Source: Diphasiastrum complanatum
Lineage: Eukaryota > Streptophyta > Lycopodiopsida > Lycopodiales > Lycopodiaceae
Assembly (NCBI GenBank): GCA_029204225.1
Contig: CM055096.1
Location: forward strand, 42,528,901-42,592,900
Reading direction: 5' to 3'
Length of the DNA: 64,000 nucleotides
The notes under the pieces are model-generated. The model saw only the letters and a program-made list of their open reading frames with translations, was not told where the DNA came from and did not search any database. The position numbers and the translations under genes are program-made. This document shows positions 44,780 to 56,462 of the stretch, in pieces (position 1 is the stretch's first letter; every line of letters starts with the position of its first letter).

Positions 44780-45352
44780 GGTTTGAAGGTCGTAATAAGC
44801 ATGATGTTTGTTTAGTCCTCAAGAATGATAAATGCATGATGAGTGGCGTTAAGCAAGGAAGATTGTTTAAACTTAATGCAAATGTTGTTATTGTGAGTGT
44901 TATGATGGCAAGGGAGGAGTTAACACAAATGGAAATATGGCATAAGAAGTCAGGTCATCCTAATTTTGAATCCATAGAAATAATGTGCAATAAACAAGTT
45001 GCTCTCAAAATCTACGAAAGTCTTTTTCCAAGAGTGGTAAGATGTGTGAGGCTTGTAGTCTTTCATAGGTTCACAAGTTTTCTTTTCAAAGATTCTAAGC
45101 TCTTTTTGATAATAAACTTAACGCTAAGATCAAAGTGTTGAGGTGTGATAATAGAGGAGAGTATGTCTCCACTAAAATGAAAGCTTTTTGCAACATGCAT
45201 GACATTAAATGTGAGTATATATGTTGGGAATTTTTTGTCAAGTTCAAAGCTCTTGTTGACAATTAGCTTAATGCTAAGATCAAAGTATTGAGGTGTGATA
45301 ATGGAGGGGAGTATGTCTTCACTAGATTGAAAGAGTTTTGTTACATGAATGA
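44780..45352 (+). pseudogene. Old Ty1/copia integrase region, left part (host of a nested element)
   Basis: Plus-strand frames read K-Q-G-R-L-F-K-L-N-A, then I-W-H-K-K-S-G-H-P-N (GAG-pre-integrase), C-V-R-L-V-V-F-H-R-F. Then comes the integrase segment A-K-I-K-V-L-R-C-D-N-x-G-E-Y-V, which occurs twice (about 45120-45200 and 45270-45345) because of a local duplication of about 150 bp. The frame is interrupted at 45352 by a younger element and resumes at 49534. Confidence 0.8.
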
Positions 45353-46031
45353 TGTGAAAGTAATGTACTTTAGGATCATAAATGGATCTACAAAAGATCC
45401 ACAAGAGTGATTGGATGCTTGCTTAATAGACATAAAAAAGTTGATCTAGATTGGCAATTTGACAAACAACAAGCATTCACAATCAAAAGCATTGATCAAC
45501 ATTGAAATCCGAGCCCACACGTGTGTACTACAGGCTGTAGTACGGCCTTCAACCTGAGAAACAAGTAGAAATTGATTTGGTTTCATTTGGATTACAAAAA
45601 CTCAATGTACATAGTGAACTAGCTTGAGATTGCCAACGAGCTCCAAAAATTTTCTATCTTCTCACTATGGAGAGAGGGAATACATAGCAAATTCGACTTC
45701 CTTCTTGAAGTTAGGTGGATTTCCAGCATGTAATAAGGAATTAACTCACTTTCCTTGACCTAAAATGAAACCCTAGTCTATTTCCTAGAGTCATGCTTGG
45801 TAGATAGCTAGTTGGTCAAATTTTCACCTTAAATCTAGGATTTAGGTCCTATAAATTAGGAATTATTACCAAAATGACATGACCAACCCTATGGACTTGA
45901 CCTAACCTACATTGGGAGTGGGGTGACATCTTGGCCTCGCATGTGTGGAATCCACTTATGTACAAAATTTACATTATATTACATGGTTTCTGATCAAGCT
46001 AGATTTGCCAATTTTTTGACAATTCTTCACA
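45353..46031 (-). repeat. 3' LTR of the nested copia element
   Basis: 679 bp. It aligns along its full length with 48840-49533. The main difference is a gap of about 15 bp relative to the 5' LTR (the AACAATCTATCAAAAAATT segment near 48920 is missing). On the minus strand it begins TGTGAAGAATTG. Confidence 0.92.
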
Positions 46032-46042
46032 CTCCTCAAATT
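46032..46042 (-). promoter_or_regulatory. Polypurine tract
   Basis: On the minus strand AATTTGAGGAG directly precedes the TGTGAAG start of the 3' LTR. This is the expected priming site for plus-strand DNA synthesis. Confidence 0.7.
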
Positions 46043-46232
46043 TAGCTTGATCTATCTACAACTCTCTTGCTAGATGAATGAATGCTTTTAGAAGTGTCTA
46101 AAAAATTCAGCTACAAACAAGGAACTTTTGAGACTCCAATAGAGACCCATGAAGGATCTCTCACCACCTCTTAGAGGATCCCTTACAAGATGTTCCATAA
46201 ATGTGTTTATATACATGTAGCACACTTCAAAA

Positions 46233-46823
46233 CTAAACTTCATGCCAAGCCATGGATTCCAAGGCATTTTGTGCACTTGAAGATACATCAATTAAAATAT
46301 TAAGTGCATAAATAATGTTGCCAAAGACAACTTGCCTTGCTTGATCCATATGATTGAGCCTTGATGGCTCCATCTTGATACTCAAGATTTTTCTTGGAGT
46401 TCTCGGGTCTTGAGCTTGATCCTCCACTTGACTTGACTCCAAAACATCAATGAATTGAATAAGGTGTTGATCCAAAGGTGCTTCTTCAAGTTTACAAATC
46501 TTCCACTCTTGAAAGATCACATTTCCACCATTGACAAATTCTTTGGTTGAAAACAAGTAGATTCTACAATCTCTACTTGAAGAGCAAAACACTACCATTA
46601 TTCCTATCATTGAAATAGGATAATCTTTGGTCCTTACATTGGAATGATCATGCACAAAGCATGTGGACACAAAGATTTCTAAAGCAAATGATGTTTCATC
46701 TTTTATGACTCTATTCAAACTATTACAAAAATTATTATCCAATGAAATTGCTTTATCAACAACAAATGTAGATTTCAAAGCATTCCATTTCATTGTCTTG
46801 TCATACAAAGTAATAAACACCAT
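46233..46823 (-). pseudogene. Copia hinge-region remnant after the pol deletion
   Basis: A 196-residue frame. Its recognisable part resembles the copia integrase-RT hinge: V-V-F-C-S-S-S-R-D-C-R-I-Y, then N-V-I-F-Q-E-W-K, then an acidic/Gln segment. The parts before and after do not match RT or RNase H. It shows what survived the large internal deletion between protease and 3' LTR. It has no independent function I can support. Confidence 0.5.
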
Positions 46824-47084
46824 GAATCATAAAGGTAAGAAACAAGTCACCTCATGTCTACTACTACTTTTCATAAAGTATTCAAAGATAGTAGATTCTC
46901 CAATGCTCACCACCCTTGCAAGATGCACACTTGAATGGACAATTTGCATGCAATTTGATGACTCAGCCATTGTCATTGAGGACTCCCTTGGAACTCTCAT
47001 GCTTTGAGGCTGATCCTCAAGATCTTCCTCCTTTTGATGCTCCTCCTCAATGCAAGCAAGATCACACTTTGCCAAGATCTCCTC

Positions 47085-48464
47085 TTAAGGGATCTCCTCC
47101 TTTGCCAAGCTCATTCTTTCAAAAGCAACACTAGCTTCCAACTTAAACAATCTTCCATGTTTAAATCCCTTTGCAATGCAAACATCATTCTTCAAGATGA
47201 AGCAAACACCATGCTTAAAGTGGACATCCAAACCACTTTCTAAGAGTAGACCAACACTAAGCATATTCTTGGTGATTGATGGTACATAAAGGACATTTTT
47301 TAGATCCATGTATTTTGAGGATTCTAGACACAAAGAGATGGTGCCAACACCATCTATCCTACACTCTTCATCATTTGCAGTAAAGACAAACTTTTTAGCA
47401 TCATTGAAAGAGTGTAAGGTTGAGAAAAAGTCCTTTTCACAAGACATGTGGGAGCTAGCCCCACTGTCGATCCACCAATTGTCCCTTGAATTGCTATTGC
47501 TTGTTGGTGAAGATGTAGATGCCATCAAGAATACATCTACTTCATCCTCCTCCTCCTCCTTTGCAAGGTTTCCTTGTTTGTCCTCCTCCACTTGTGCTCT
47601 TAGCCTCTTGTAGCATTTAGATGCATAATGCTCCTTCTTTTCACAAAAGAAGCATTTTTGCTTTGACTTGTCCTTTGAGCTTGATGCATCATCCTCTTCT
47701 TTGGCCTCCTTTGGATGCTTCTTCTTTTCATTGGTCTTCTTTTTGCCCTTGAATGAGAAATTGGCTTTCTCATCTCCATCCTGCAAAGACAATGAGCTCA
47801 TTCTTGCCTTGGTGTGGAGCATCCTACACTCTTCAGCCACTAATACTCTGTGAAGTTTTTCTATAGTTGGCAAAGTGTCTTGGATGGCAAAACTTTGGAT
47901 CAAATTTGCAAAGTCACCTAGACCATTTAGAACAATTTGTACAAGCTCTCCATCATGAATCTTCTCTCCAATGGAAGCCAACTCCCTATTTAGAGACTTG
48001 ATTCTAAGCACATAATCATGTGCACTCTCCTCACTGCTCTTCATGCTTTGCAAAATCGGATTTTTGAGCATGAGTACTCTTGAAGTGTTACTAGATTCAT
48101 AGATTGATTTTAAAGACTCCCAAGCCTCTTTAACACTAGTACATGATGATACTTCTCTCAACAAATCATTGCACACATTCATCTTCACACAATGAAGTGC
48201 AAGCCTATATCTCTTCTTGTATCTAGCTAACTCCTGTGCACCTAGAGGTTCATCTTCATCTTCAATCAAGAACTCATAAAGGTCTTGGAGCACCAAGAGT
48301 GACTCCATCCTAACCTTCCAAATAGCATAATTTGTAGAATTCAATCTCTCACTAGCTTCCAGAAGGTATGCTCCAACAGATCCCATCTTACTAGTGCCTT
48401 CCAAACAAGAAATAGATTTGATTGACTTGAAACTCACAAAGGTCTCACACTTGCAGTGTTTCAC
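47085..48464 (-). CDS. Copia gag-protease polyprotein, open over 459 codons
   Basis: An uninterrupted frame. The more likely start is an internal M-G-S-V-G-A-Y-L-L at about codon 27, which matches typical copia gag N-termini. Order: UBN2-type gag domain (N-Y-A-I-W-K-V-R-M about residue 45; L-A-S-I-G-E-K about 165), a Lys-rich linker, zinc knuckle C-F-F-C-E-K-K-E-H-Y-A-S-K-C (about 275), an acidic linker, and retropepsin W-W-I-D-S-G-A-S-S-H-M-S (about 330) with N-M-L-S-V-G-L-L. The frame ends in the GAG-pre-integrase lead-in (G-F-K-H-G-R-L-F-K-L). Gag forms the particle and the protease cleaves it. The missing pol makes this a gag-pro-only element, and the frame is still intact. Confidence 0.88.
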   Translation of the reverse strand: MKHCKCETFVSFKSIKSISCLEGTSKMGSVGAYLLEASERLNSTNYAIWKVRMESLLVLQDLYEFLIEDEDEPLGAQELARYKKRYRLALHCVKMNVCNDLLREVSSCTSVKEAWESLKSIYESSNTSRVLMLKNPILQSMKSSEESAHDYVLRIKSLNRELASIGEKIHDGELVQIVLNGLGDFANLIQSFAIQDTLPTIEKLHRVLVAEECRMLHTKARMSSLSLQDGDEKANFSFKGKKKTNEKKKHPKEAKEEDDASSSKDKSKQKCFFCEKKEHYASKCYKRLRAQVEEDKQGNLAKEEEEDEVDVFLMASTSSPTSNSNSRDNWWIDSGASSHMSCEKDFFSTLHSFNDAKKFVFTANDEECRIDGVGTISLCLESSKYMDLKNVLYVPSITKNMLSVGLLLESGLDVHFKHGVCFILKNDVCIAKGFKHGRLFKLEASVAFERMSLAKEEIP

Positions 48465-48827
48465 TCAAATTTGATTTCTAATCCAACAAATGGACTTATA
48501 ATCACAATTCTATCACTCCTTCAGAAAGCTAGAATGAAGATAAGATGAAGTGAAAACTACTTTCAAACAAATCTTGCCAAGAATTTCCACCAAAAATTAC
48601 ATCAAAAGCTCACAAATTGAATTTCTTTGGATCAAATGAATGCCATGCATTAAATGCAGGTTAAGAGGTGCCCACACATGTGGATAGTACGGATTTGGAC
48701 CCCTACCAGGTTTGGGATCAAATCTCCTCACCAAAATCAAGATTCTAGCTTGCCCTCTCAATACTAGCTTTTAGCACCAAAAGTTGCTAAAAATGGATTT
48801 GCATTAGATCAATGGCTTATGCTCTTG

Positions 48828-48839
48828 GCTCTGATACCA
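48828..48839 (-). promoter_or_regulatory. Primer-binding site of the nested copia element
   Basis: On the minus strand TGGTATCAGAGC abuts the end of the 5' LTR with no spacer. It is complementary to the 3' end of plant initiator-Met tRNA. Confidence 0.88.
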
Positions 48840-49533
48840 TGTGAAAGTATTGTACTTTAGGACCATAAATGGATTTACAAAAGATCCACAAGAGTGATTG
48901 GATGCTTGCTTAACAATCTATCAAAAAATTAGACACAAAAAAGTTGATCTAGATTGGCAATTTGACAAACAACAAGCATTCACAATCAAAAGCATTGATC
49001 AACATTGAAATCCGAGCCCACACGTGTGTACTACAGGCTGTAGTACAGCCTTCAACCTGAGAAACAAGTAGAAATTGATTGGTTTCATTTGGATCACAAA
49101 AACTCAATGTACATAGTGAACTAGCTTGAGATTGCCAATGAGCTCCAAAATTTTTCTATCTTCTCACTATGGAGAGAGGGAATACATAGCAAATTTGACT
49201 TCCTTCTTGAAGTTAGGTGGATTTCCAGCATGTAATAAGGAAGTTAACTCACTCTCCTTGACCTAAAATGAAACCCTAGTCTATTTCCTAGAGTCATGCT
49301 TGGTAGATAGCTAGTTGGTCAAATTTTCACCTTAAATCTAGGATTTAGGTCCTATAAACTAGGAATCACTACCAAAATGACATGACCAACACTATGGACT
49401 TGACCTAACCTACATTAGGAGTCGGTTGCCACGTGGCCTCACATGTGTGGAATCCACTTATGTACAAAATTTACATTATACTACATGGTTTTTGATCAAG
49501 CTAGATTTGCCAATTTTTTGACAATTCTTCACA
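48840..49533 (-). repeat. 5' LTR of the nested copia element
   Basis: 694 bp, matching 45353-46031. It carries the promoter of the element. Its outer edge is followed by the AATGA target duplication. Confidence 0.92.
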
Positions 49534-50150
49534 AATGACATTAAATGTGAATATACATGTTACTATACTCCACAACTAAATGGCGTGGCGAAGAGAAAAA
49601 GTACAAGTTTTTATGAAGCTTTCAGACTAGATGACTTTCTTCCTAAGCCATTTAGGGTATTGCCATTACATGTTCTAACCATCTATGTAATAGGTTGCCA
49701 AAGAATGCCATTAGAGGGATTACACATTTTGAAGTTCTATATGGTAAAAACACAAATCTAAAGGATTTGAGAGTTTTTGATTTGAATGTTTATAGATCAT
49801 CGAATACAATTGTTTCTACCACTAAGAAGATCCTTAGTTGAAGTGTCTTATTTGACGAGGGTCATGTTTCAAATGTGAATGAATTTGCTTCTAATGAGCT
49901 TGGTGCTAGTAAGCTTATTACGCTCGAGGAGGAGCCATTGAAGAAGTTGGTGTAGAAGTTGAATCTCCACACTTGAGAGCTCTAAGAAGGTCAACAAGAT
50001 CGAGGCTGAGCCATCAATTCTTTTTCTATTGACAAATATATACAAACTGAAGACACTACCTCCTTTACATCTTATAATTATGGCTTATATGCGAGATGAG
50101 CCAGCTTGCCTTGAAGGTGCTCTTAAATCTCATGCTTTGTTGGGGTACAA
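49534..50150 (+). pseudogene. Old copia integrase region, right part
   Basis: It continues the frame broken at 45352: N-D-I-K-C-E-Y-T-C-Y-Y-T-P-Q-L-N-G-V-A-K-R-K (the integrase end of the catalytic core), then decayed sequence with G-C-Q-R-M-P-L-E. Several stops follow. Together with 44780-45352 it shows that the nested element inserted into integrase code. Confidence 0.8.
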
Positions 50151-50283
50151 AACTTGATTGTTTTGTGATTTTTCATTGGATAAATTGTCAATTGAATGTA
50201 AGTGGTATTCCCATCTACTTGCTCTTTTATATCTTGGCCTCTCTTTGTCTCTCAAAAAGATGAATCTACCCATATCATCCTTG

Positions 50284-50286
<3 letters not shown>

Positions 50287-50338
<52 letters not shown>
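50287..50338. repeat. (CA)26 microsatellite
   Basis: Uninterrupted CA dinucleotide tract. The apparent His/Thr- or Cys/Val-rich frames across it are artefacts. Confidence 0.97.
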
Positions 50339-50342
<4 letters not shown>

Positions 50343-50344
50343 TT

Positions 50345-51160
50345 GGGGTTTAATTTTTCTCCTACTCATCCTAACTGTCCTCATTTTTTTTAAAAAGTAA
50401 ATCACTCTCCCAAAGTAGTTCGCATTTTTGAATTGTTTATTGCAACAATCTGTTTTTTCTTTGCAAACTTCAACAGACAAAAAATGCGACAAACTCGACA
50501 AAGTCTTCTACTTCACTTTCAGATCATTCTGAGTAGAAAATGATTTCACAAAAAATGCGACAAGGTGTTTACTCAAGATTTTAGAACATTTTAGGCACTT
50601 TCATAAATGCGGCATTTTCTCAAAAAATGCGACACTATGCAGATTCACATAGGATTTCAAGTACAGATTGTTACATTTTCATGTTCCAATAATAAATGAT
50701 CTAATGGACCAGTTAAACAGCTGTTAACGATCTTGTAATTGTAAAGTTAGATTAACACAAGATCATTCAACTACTATATAAGTAAATGAGCATGTAGATC
50801 AAAAGATGATGTATGAAGATACTCCAATAGAGATCTTACAACCAAAACTGGTCTTCACAGTATCCGACTCCTTAGAGTTAGAGAATACATAGAGAGAGTT
50901 TATATTCAGAACTATAGCAATTGTTTCGTTTCTATAAGTAGGATCATGGACTTATCATCACAATTTGTATTGTAATCTGATGGTTGTTATTACAACATTA
51001 ATATACATATTCGCTATTGTTCTATCTGACTACATTTTGTTGAATGTTAATTAACTCTCACTCTTCTTCCGCAAGTATTATAGACAAAGAAATATATGGC
51101 TGTCTTTGATGCCTAATCGTTCTTACATTTTTTTTATATCAGAATATCAGTATCAGAGAA
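50345..51160. other. LTR-like sequence without coding content
   Basis: Contains repeated AAAAATGCGACA words (about 50478, 50552, 50620) and a TATA-like CTATATAAGTAAATG (about 50774), followed by a transcript-like leader. It may be an LTR of the copia RT fragment downstream, but no PBS or paired LTR was found. Confidence 0.4.
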
Positions 51161-51164
51161 TTGC

Positions 51165-51530
51165 ATGTTATCGAGGGTAAACGATAAGACACTTTATGAC
51201 TTGAAACAATATGTTCGAGCATGGTTTCAAAGGATCAATACTTTCCTTATTGATCACGACTACATACCTAGCTCTTTAGATTCAAACGTTTATTTCAAAG
51301 CAGTGCAGCAATCTTTTATCATTATCACTTTATGTGTGGATGATACATTGTTTTTCGGCAACAGTTTTGATCTGATAAAAGAAGCAAAGACAATGCTATC
51401 CTCCGAATTTGACATAACTGATCTAGGCGAAGCTCATTTCTGCCTTGGTATACAAATCCACAGAAATAGAAAATAGAAATTGATCTATATTACACAACAG
51501 AGGTACATCATGTCTTATATTCAAGAATTT
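51165..51530 (+). pseudogene. Ty1/copia reverse transcriptase fragment
   Basis: The plus-strand frame has L-Y-D-L-K-Q-Y-V-R-A-W, the catalytic C-V-D-D-T-L-F-F-G and D-L-G-E-A-H-F-C-L-G-I-Q-I, then a stop and I-Y-I-T-Q-Q-R-Y-I. These are the second half of copia RT. Upstream and downstream pol are missing. Confidence 0.9.
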
Positions 51531-51539
51531 ATTAAGAAG

Positions 51540-53480
51540 TAAAGGATTAATTAAGAAAGCGAGAAATAGATTTCAGGGCCTCTGATTTTGTAAATAATGA
51601 GATACCACATTGAGATCTAGATTAGACCTCAAATTTTTCAAAATATCCCACATTTGATCAAACAATTTTATTTTTTCCATATCGCGACTAGGTACTAAAA
51701 TACACCATTGATCATCAGATTTTTATAGTCCTAGAATTCTCTTTCCAAAATTACTAATGTCTCATACCATCAACTTTTCCTTCCAGAAAATCCTTAACCG
51801 TCTTATCTGATATTCTGGAGATCCACTGATCTTCTAGCTGTCCTATAATCACTATAGGATATTGTCTCTTGTTCCCAAATACAGGAGAATCCATTTATTT
51901 GGATGGCTAGCATGCCTATCAGATGGATACCACAAATCCACACCTGATTCTGTGATTTACACAGAAGAATTAACATGGTTCAACACTACATTTTGATCCT
52001 TACAGGTTAATGATAAACTTTAAATCCCCTGGATCCAAGAGCATCAACTCTAGGGACAAGCTTCAATCAACAAATAGATCCAATGTAATTCATATATCAG
52101 ATTCTACTTCTAAACATCACAATTGACATACAAAACTATGGATAACTCAATGGTTACAAAGATATAAGCTATGAATTCAACTAAATGAATTCTATCCAAG
52201 AAATTAGTAACTAGTATTAAGCATTTATTTACCAAGATTATCAAAATCCTAACTGCGAAATACATTTCCCGATCACACTTACTACCTCTGATGTCCACTC
52301 TTCTTCCCTCCTTAGAATTTTTAGTTTTTTGAAAATTTGTTTTGGCTAAGGTACTAAGAAGACGTTACGACATTAGTAAATGTTTAAAATTAATTACTGT
52401 AGAAAAAAATTTGAAACAATTTCATTTCTATCCTATATCTTGGTTGAATAACTGATATATCAAAAATCATCTATTAGTATGCAAAGCAGTACTAATATGA
52501 TCTTTTGAATATAATTCACCATAGGATTTTACTGGAAATGAAATCAGTTATGTACTTCCTATTATTACAATTTTTCCAAAAAAATTAGACTGTTCTCCCT
52601 TTTCACTTACTGGCTTGAGAATTATTTCGTTAAAGTTATCTGTAATTAATGAAAAATAACATTTGGATTCGGGTACTTTCTACACTGTATTCATTCCAAA
52701 TAATATTGTTGAATAAAGAATTTCCACCATTAATTATTTAACAAGTATCTCAAAAGCTTTGGTTTGTTCAATTTTAATGACCAAAATCATTAAAACCACA
52801 ATAACCAACTGATTGGAGTTCTACCGATTTGAAAAGGAGAAAACAAAACACAATTTAACTCTATTCACTGGGAGTACCAATACTCCTAATTGGTTTAAAT
52901 AGCATCGTACCAAGAAATCAATTCCTAGACCCCGGGAATATGTCTGAGAACTGTACCACTCCCTTCGTTCCGTCAAGATCGGCTTCGAAAAAATTCCCAT
53001 GGGAAATTGATAATACTGCTTGACCACGAATAATGGTACTCAAGTTCCAAAAAATCGGCTTAGCCAAAAATGTCAAAGTGACATACATATTGTCTCTAGA
53101 GAAAGGAAATTCAAATTCCTTCAAATCCTTTTACGAGAAACAATACTAGATCCAAGGTTAAATTTTGACAAACTAACACCAAGAAATCGAAATTTCTCTA
53201 ACTGAGAAAATCGATTTCGAATTAACTCACAGAAAATATCAAAATTCTTTCCAAACCTTGATTAACAATCATGTAAAAGCACTAATGCAAATAGTTAGCC
53301 AATTACAAATTGCCGACCATTTTTCGATCATCATAACTTCCTTGACCACTTTGTACATGCATACTAGAAGCCCAAACCATAAGGTGTTAATAAAACAAAA
53401 GGCCTCCCAAAAAAATAAACCTTTTAAAAAAAAATAAGAATAAGACTAGGGTCGGCTCCCTCCTTGCAATAGACAGCGCG
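51540..53480. mobile_element. Non-coding LTR-element interior (LARD-like)
   Basis: No coding frames. It shares ordered words with 37900-38830, and its general composition resembles the interior of the element at 59977-61993. Boundaries are not resolved. Confidence 0.4.
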
Positions 53481-53488
53481 ACCATCAT

Positions 53489-53491
<3 letters not shown>

Positions 53492-53521
<30 letters not shown>
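53492..53521. repeat. (GA)15 microsatellite
   Basis: A 30-bp GA tract preceding GA-rich leader-like sequence, similar in placement to the GA tracts near 36.1 and 36.8 kb. Confidence 0.95.
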
Positions 53522-53524
<3 letters not shown>

Positions 53525-54760
53525 GCGAGGGCAACCTATTTTTTCCCAGAGACAGGGAGAGCCTCCTTCAGTAGATCAGGGTTTTACTTGCGAAAGAGAG
53601 AGAGAACGACTGCCGAGTCTTCCAAGGTTCTCCAGCAGGTGTGCGAGTTCCATAGGTGGAAGAAGAATTACAGGAATGCTTTTACAACGACCTTCATCAT
53701 CCACAACACTGATCAATAGATTCAACCAATGAATCATGGCATGCATATAATGGTATGCTAGGAATCCTTCCTAGATGCATCCACCATTGAACACAGTAGG
53801 GCAGCGTTCTTCATCTGTTTGTAGAGAAACACCATCCACAAGGGTCGTTGGCTCTGCTCATTGTTGTCAAATAAATGTTGCCACAGCTTCCCTCATCTGC
53901 ATCCACGTCCTAATTACGCGCTCCACAACGATCTGCAGGGATTCATCAGCTACACACTAGCTGTTATCTGAAATCCATCGGCTCTCTACTTCCCTTACAC
54001 AGAATAGACTTCTGACCAAAGGTATTCTAGCTGGCCCCGAATCTGAGAACTTACATTCACAGACTCCTGGCATGTGTGGTTATTATACATGTGAATCCAG
54101 GCAAAATTGGTAAGCAAGAAAAGACCAACAAGCTGTGTTTCTAGCTTCTACTAATCTGCTACAGTATTTTTTTACTTGAAGCCAACATGTTTGAACAACA
54201 TCAAACCCAATTATTCCATATAAACATGCAGGTTAACTGAATTAATTTGAGGATAAAAAATCTTCCATTCCTCACATGCAAGTCTGGAATCCAAATACAT
54301 TAACTTTCTGTTCAAACAGTCTGATAAGTTGATTCACAATCGTTTATCAAGGAACCAAAGTTACTTAACAAGATTTAGGACAATTGGCATATGCAATCCA
54401 TTCTACTTCTTAGCCAAGCAGAGTGTAGCTAGGGAATACGCATCATAATATTTAAAAACAGATTATTTCAAAGCAAAAGATAGCTTTATCATAAAACAGA
54501 GAATTAAGAATGAATTCACATAGCTTCTCAGCATCTAAATCAAAAACTGAAAGTGTAGAAGAGCACTCTACCACCATATTTGGCAAACATGCTAACTCAA
54601 AACTAGTGAATCCCACACCAAACTCCTTTGAGAAAACTTTTCTTCCATATCGATGAAGGCTGACTCCATCCTATCCAAAACCGCATCCACAGGTCGCTGC
54701 TTCGTCCTCAACAGCTGTTATGGGAGACACATGCCACACCTACACGCGACACACCACCAA
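53525..54760. other. No recognisable gene
   Basis: No domain was recognised on either strand. Probably retroelement leader or interior sequence. Confidence 0.35.
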
Positions 54761-54764
54761 TATA

Positions 54765-55239
54765 ATGACCACTAAAGGATTGCTCCTAAGATGAGGATAG
54801 GAAAACACAATAGAAGAGACTATGGAGCCAAACCGCCCAACCAATCCTAGATCAAAACTGGATCTAGCCCCCAAGCCATGCCATGTGAAGCAAGAGTAGA
54901 AGAGAGAACCTGGTAGCCTAAACCCAATATGTCGACGGGAGAATCCCCACCTCATTATACAGAGAGTAGAGTCCTGTGCATGAAACCATGCAATCTCCAT
55001 GCAGGTCAACTATAAATAGATCACATCTCTTCATGCAGTCCTCCTGCCTATATCCATCACACAGACATGCAATACTCCATATGTCTCAATTAGAGTGTTT
55101 GGGTCCTCTCAAGGTAATTAGTCACAAACAGGCCTTGACATGGAATTAAATCATGGCGTAACCAATAATCTCGAGTACTGGAGGGCTGGTCTACCATATT
55201 AGGACTATTCCAAGTCCTTAACCGAATATGGCCATAACA
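54765..55239 (-). mobile_element. LTR of the family seen at 61505-61993 (diverged copy)
   Basis: On the minus strand it starts TGTTATGGCCATATTCGG, like TGTTATGTCCATGTCC of the LTRs meeting at 61994-61998. Farther in it shares words such as TTTGGGTCCTC and CCATGCAATCT. It abuts a copia RT fragment at 55240. Its inner limit (about 54765) is inferred. No target duplication was found. Confidence 0.5.
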
Positions 55240-55890
55240 GTCTAGCCCACTATTGTATCAAAATCCAAATCGAACGAGTTCGACCCAGCAGACTGATTTT
55301 CATCAGTCAGCAACGATATCTCAACAACGTACTGGAAAAGTATGGTATGACCAACTGCAAACCAAGTCACTTTCCACTCAACCCTGAACTAAAGTTATCA
55401 AAGGAACAGTCTCCTCAAACTAAGGCAGAAAAGGAGGAAACGAGACGTTATCCGTTTCAATCCATCATCGGCTCATTGACGTACACAATGATCTGCAGGC
55501 AACCAAACTTACATATTCAATCAGTACACTTAGTTAGTTCCTATCAAATCCAAGCTTAACTCACTAGAAAGCACTAACAAAGGTCATGAAGTACATCCAA
55601 GCAACGAAAACTCTCAGCATTTGCTACGGAGGCAGCCAAATGCCAACATACTTGAAATCTACACAGATGTGGATTGGGTAGGAGATGTCGATACCAAAAA
55701 ATCAACTTCTGGATTTGTATTTTTATACAATCAAAGCCCAATCTCAAGGAATAGCTGGAAGCAGACCTCAGTTGCATTGTACAGATATTGACAATTGGAA
55801 AGGACGACCATCTAATGCATAATGGCCATAGTAAATTAAGTAGATGGAGTTTATGCTTTCCAATGCACTGAGCACTAACATGCAATCATT
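55240..55890 (+). pseudogene. Ty1/copia RT end and RNase H fragment
   Basis: Plus-strand frames read H-Y-C-I-K-I-Q-I-E-R, then F-I-S-Q-Q-R-Y-L, K-Y-G-M-T-N-C-K-P, P-F-Q-S-I-I-G-S-L-T-Y (end of RT). After shifts come the RNase H pieces Y-T-D-V-D-W-V-G-D-V-D-T-K-K-S-T-S-G-F and W-K-Q-T-S-V-A-L. Several stops are present. It overlaps in content with the fragment at 51165-51530, so it is a separate insertion. Confidence 0.88.
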
Positions 55891-56275
55891 AATGTATAGC
55901 GTTAGCACATCTGACATGCTCAGTATGCTGTATTCTAGTTAAGTAACTAAGTTGCTAAGTAATTGCAAGACAGATCAACGATTATTAGCTGAAGAAATTT
56001 TGCGCCCACTCTCTTGCACTGCTTCACGCTCTTGTACTCATCTCTCATTCAATCAGAGTGCAAGTTTCTAGTCACCACTACTGCTTCGTTGCGCATAGCT
56101 ACTGTTTCTATCTTGTTTTGTTGGTAACTGTTGCACTTTCAATCCATGCACCATTCACTTCTCCACTTCCGCTGTTTTACTACCATCATCGATTCGATAT
56201 CAAAGCATTTGTTTCTACCAGAGCTCCTTTGATCCAATATCATTCGATATTCTGTGATCCCACTGATTTTGGACA

Positions 56276-56287
56276 TGGTATCAGAGC
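56276..56287 (+). promoter_or_regulatory. Primer-binding site of a copia element
   Basis: TGGTATCAGAGC on the plus strand, 176 bp before the gag ATG at 56463. LTR-like sequence lies upstream (about 55900-56275), but its start is not resolved. A second, mutated copy (TGGTATCAGGG) lies about 40 bp downstream. Confidence 0.8.
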
Positions 56288-56462
56288 TCATTTGATATAC
56301 TCTCAATTTTTAACATGGTATCAGGGTGGGTGGTTCAGTAATCTACATTTCTATTACAGGTTATCAGTCTTGTTTTTACCAATATATCATCTCGACAAGT
56401 GTGTAGCCAACAGTATTACAATATCATTGTTTATACCAATGATCTCACTCTCTACACTAGAA

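Larger units (their letters stand above)
45353..49533 (-). mobile_element. Complete LTR retrotransposon, copia-type, pol-deleted, with 5-bp TSD
   Basis: The 4181-bp minus-strand element is bounded by AATGA (45348-45352 and 49534-49538). The LTRs are 45353-46031 and 48840-49533, near-identical, starting TGTGAAG and ending CTTTCACA on the minus strand. The PBS is at 48828-48839 and a polypurine tract is next to the 3' LTR. The interior encodes gag-protease and a hinge remnant, but no integrase core, RT or RNase H, so it would depend on enzymes from elsewhere. High LTR identity with small indels suggests moderate age. Confidence 0.92.

Noticed and set aside
46233-46823. Independent host gene of 196 residues
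   Set aside because: It lies between the gag-protease and 3' LTR of a delimited copia element and part of it matches the copia hinge.
48828-48839. tRNA gene fragments at the GGTATCAGAGC motifs (20206, 36957, 48828, 56276, 61492, 62519)
   Set aside because: Only the 12-base primer-binding match is present, always next to an LTR edge. No tRNA cloverleaf surrounds it.
50158-50501. His/Thr- and Cys/Val-repeat frames over the CA tract
   Set aside because: Artefacts of the (CA)n microsatellite.
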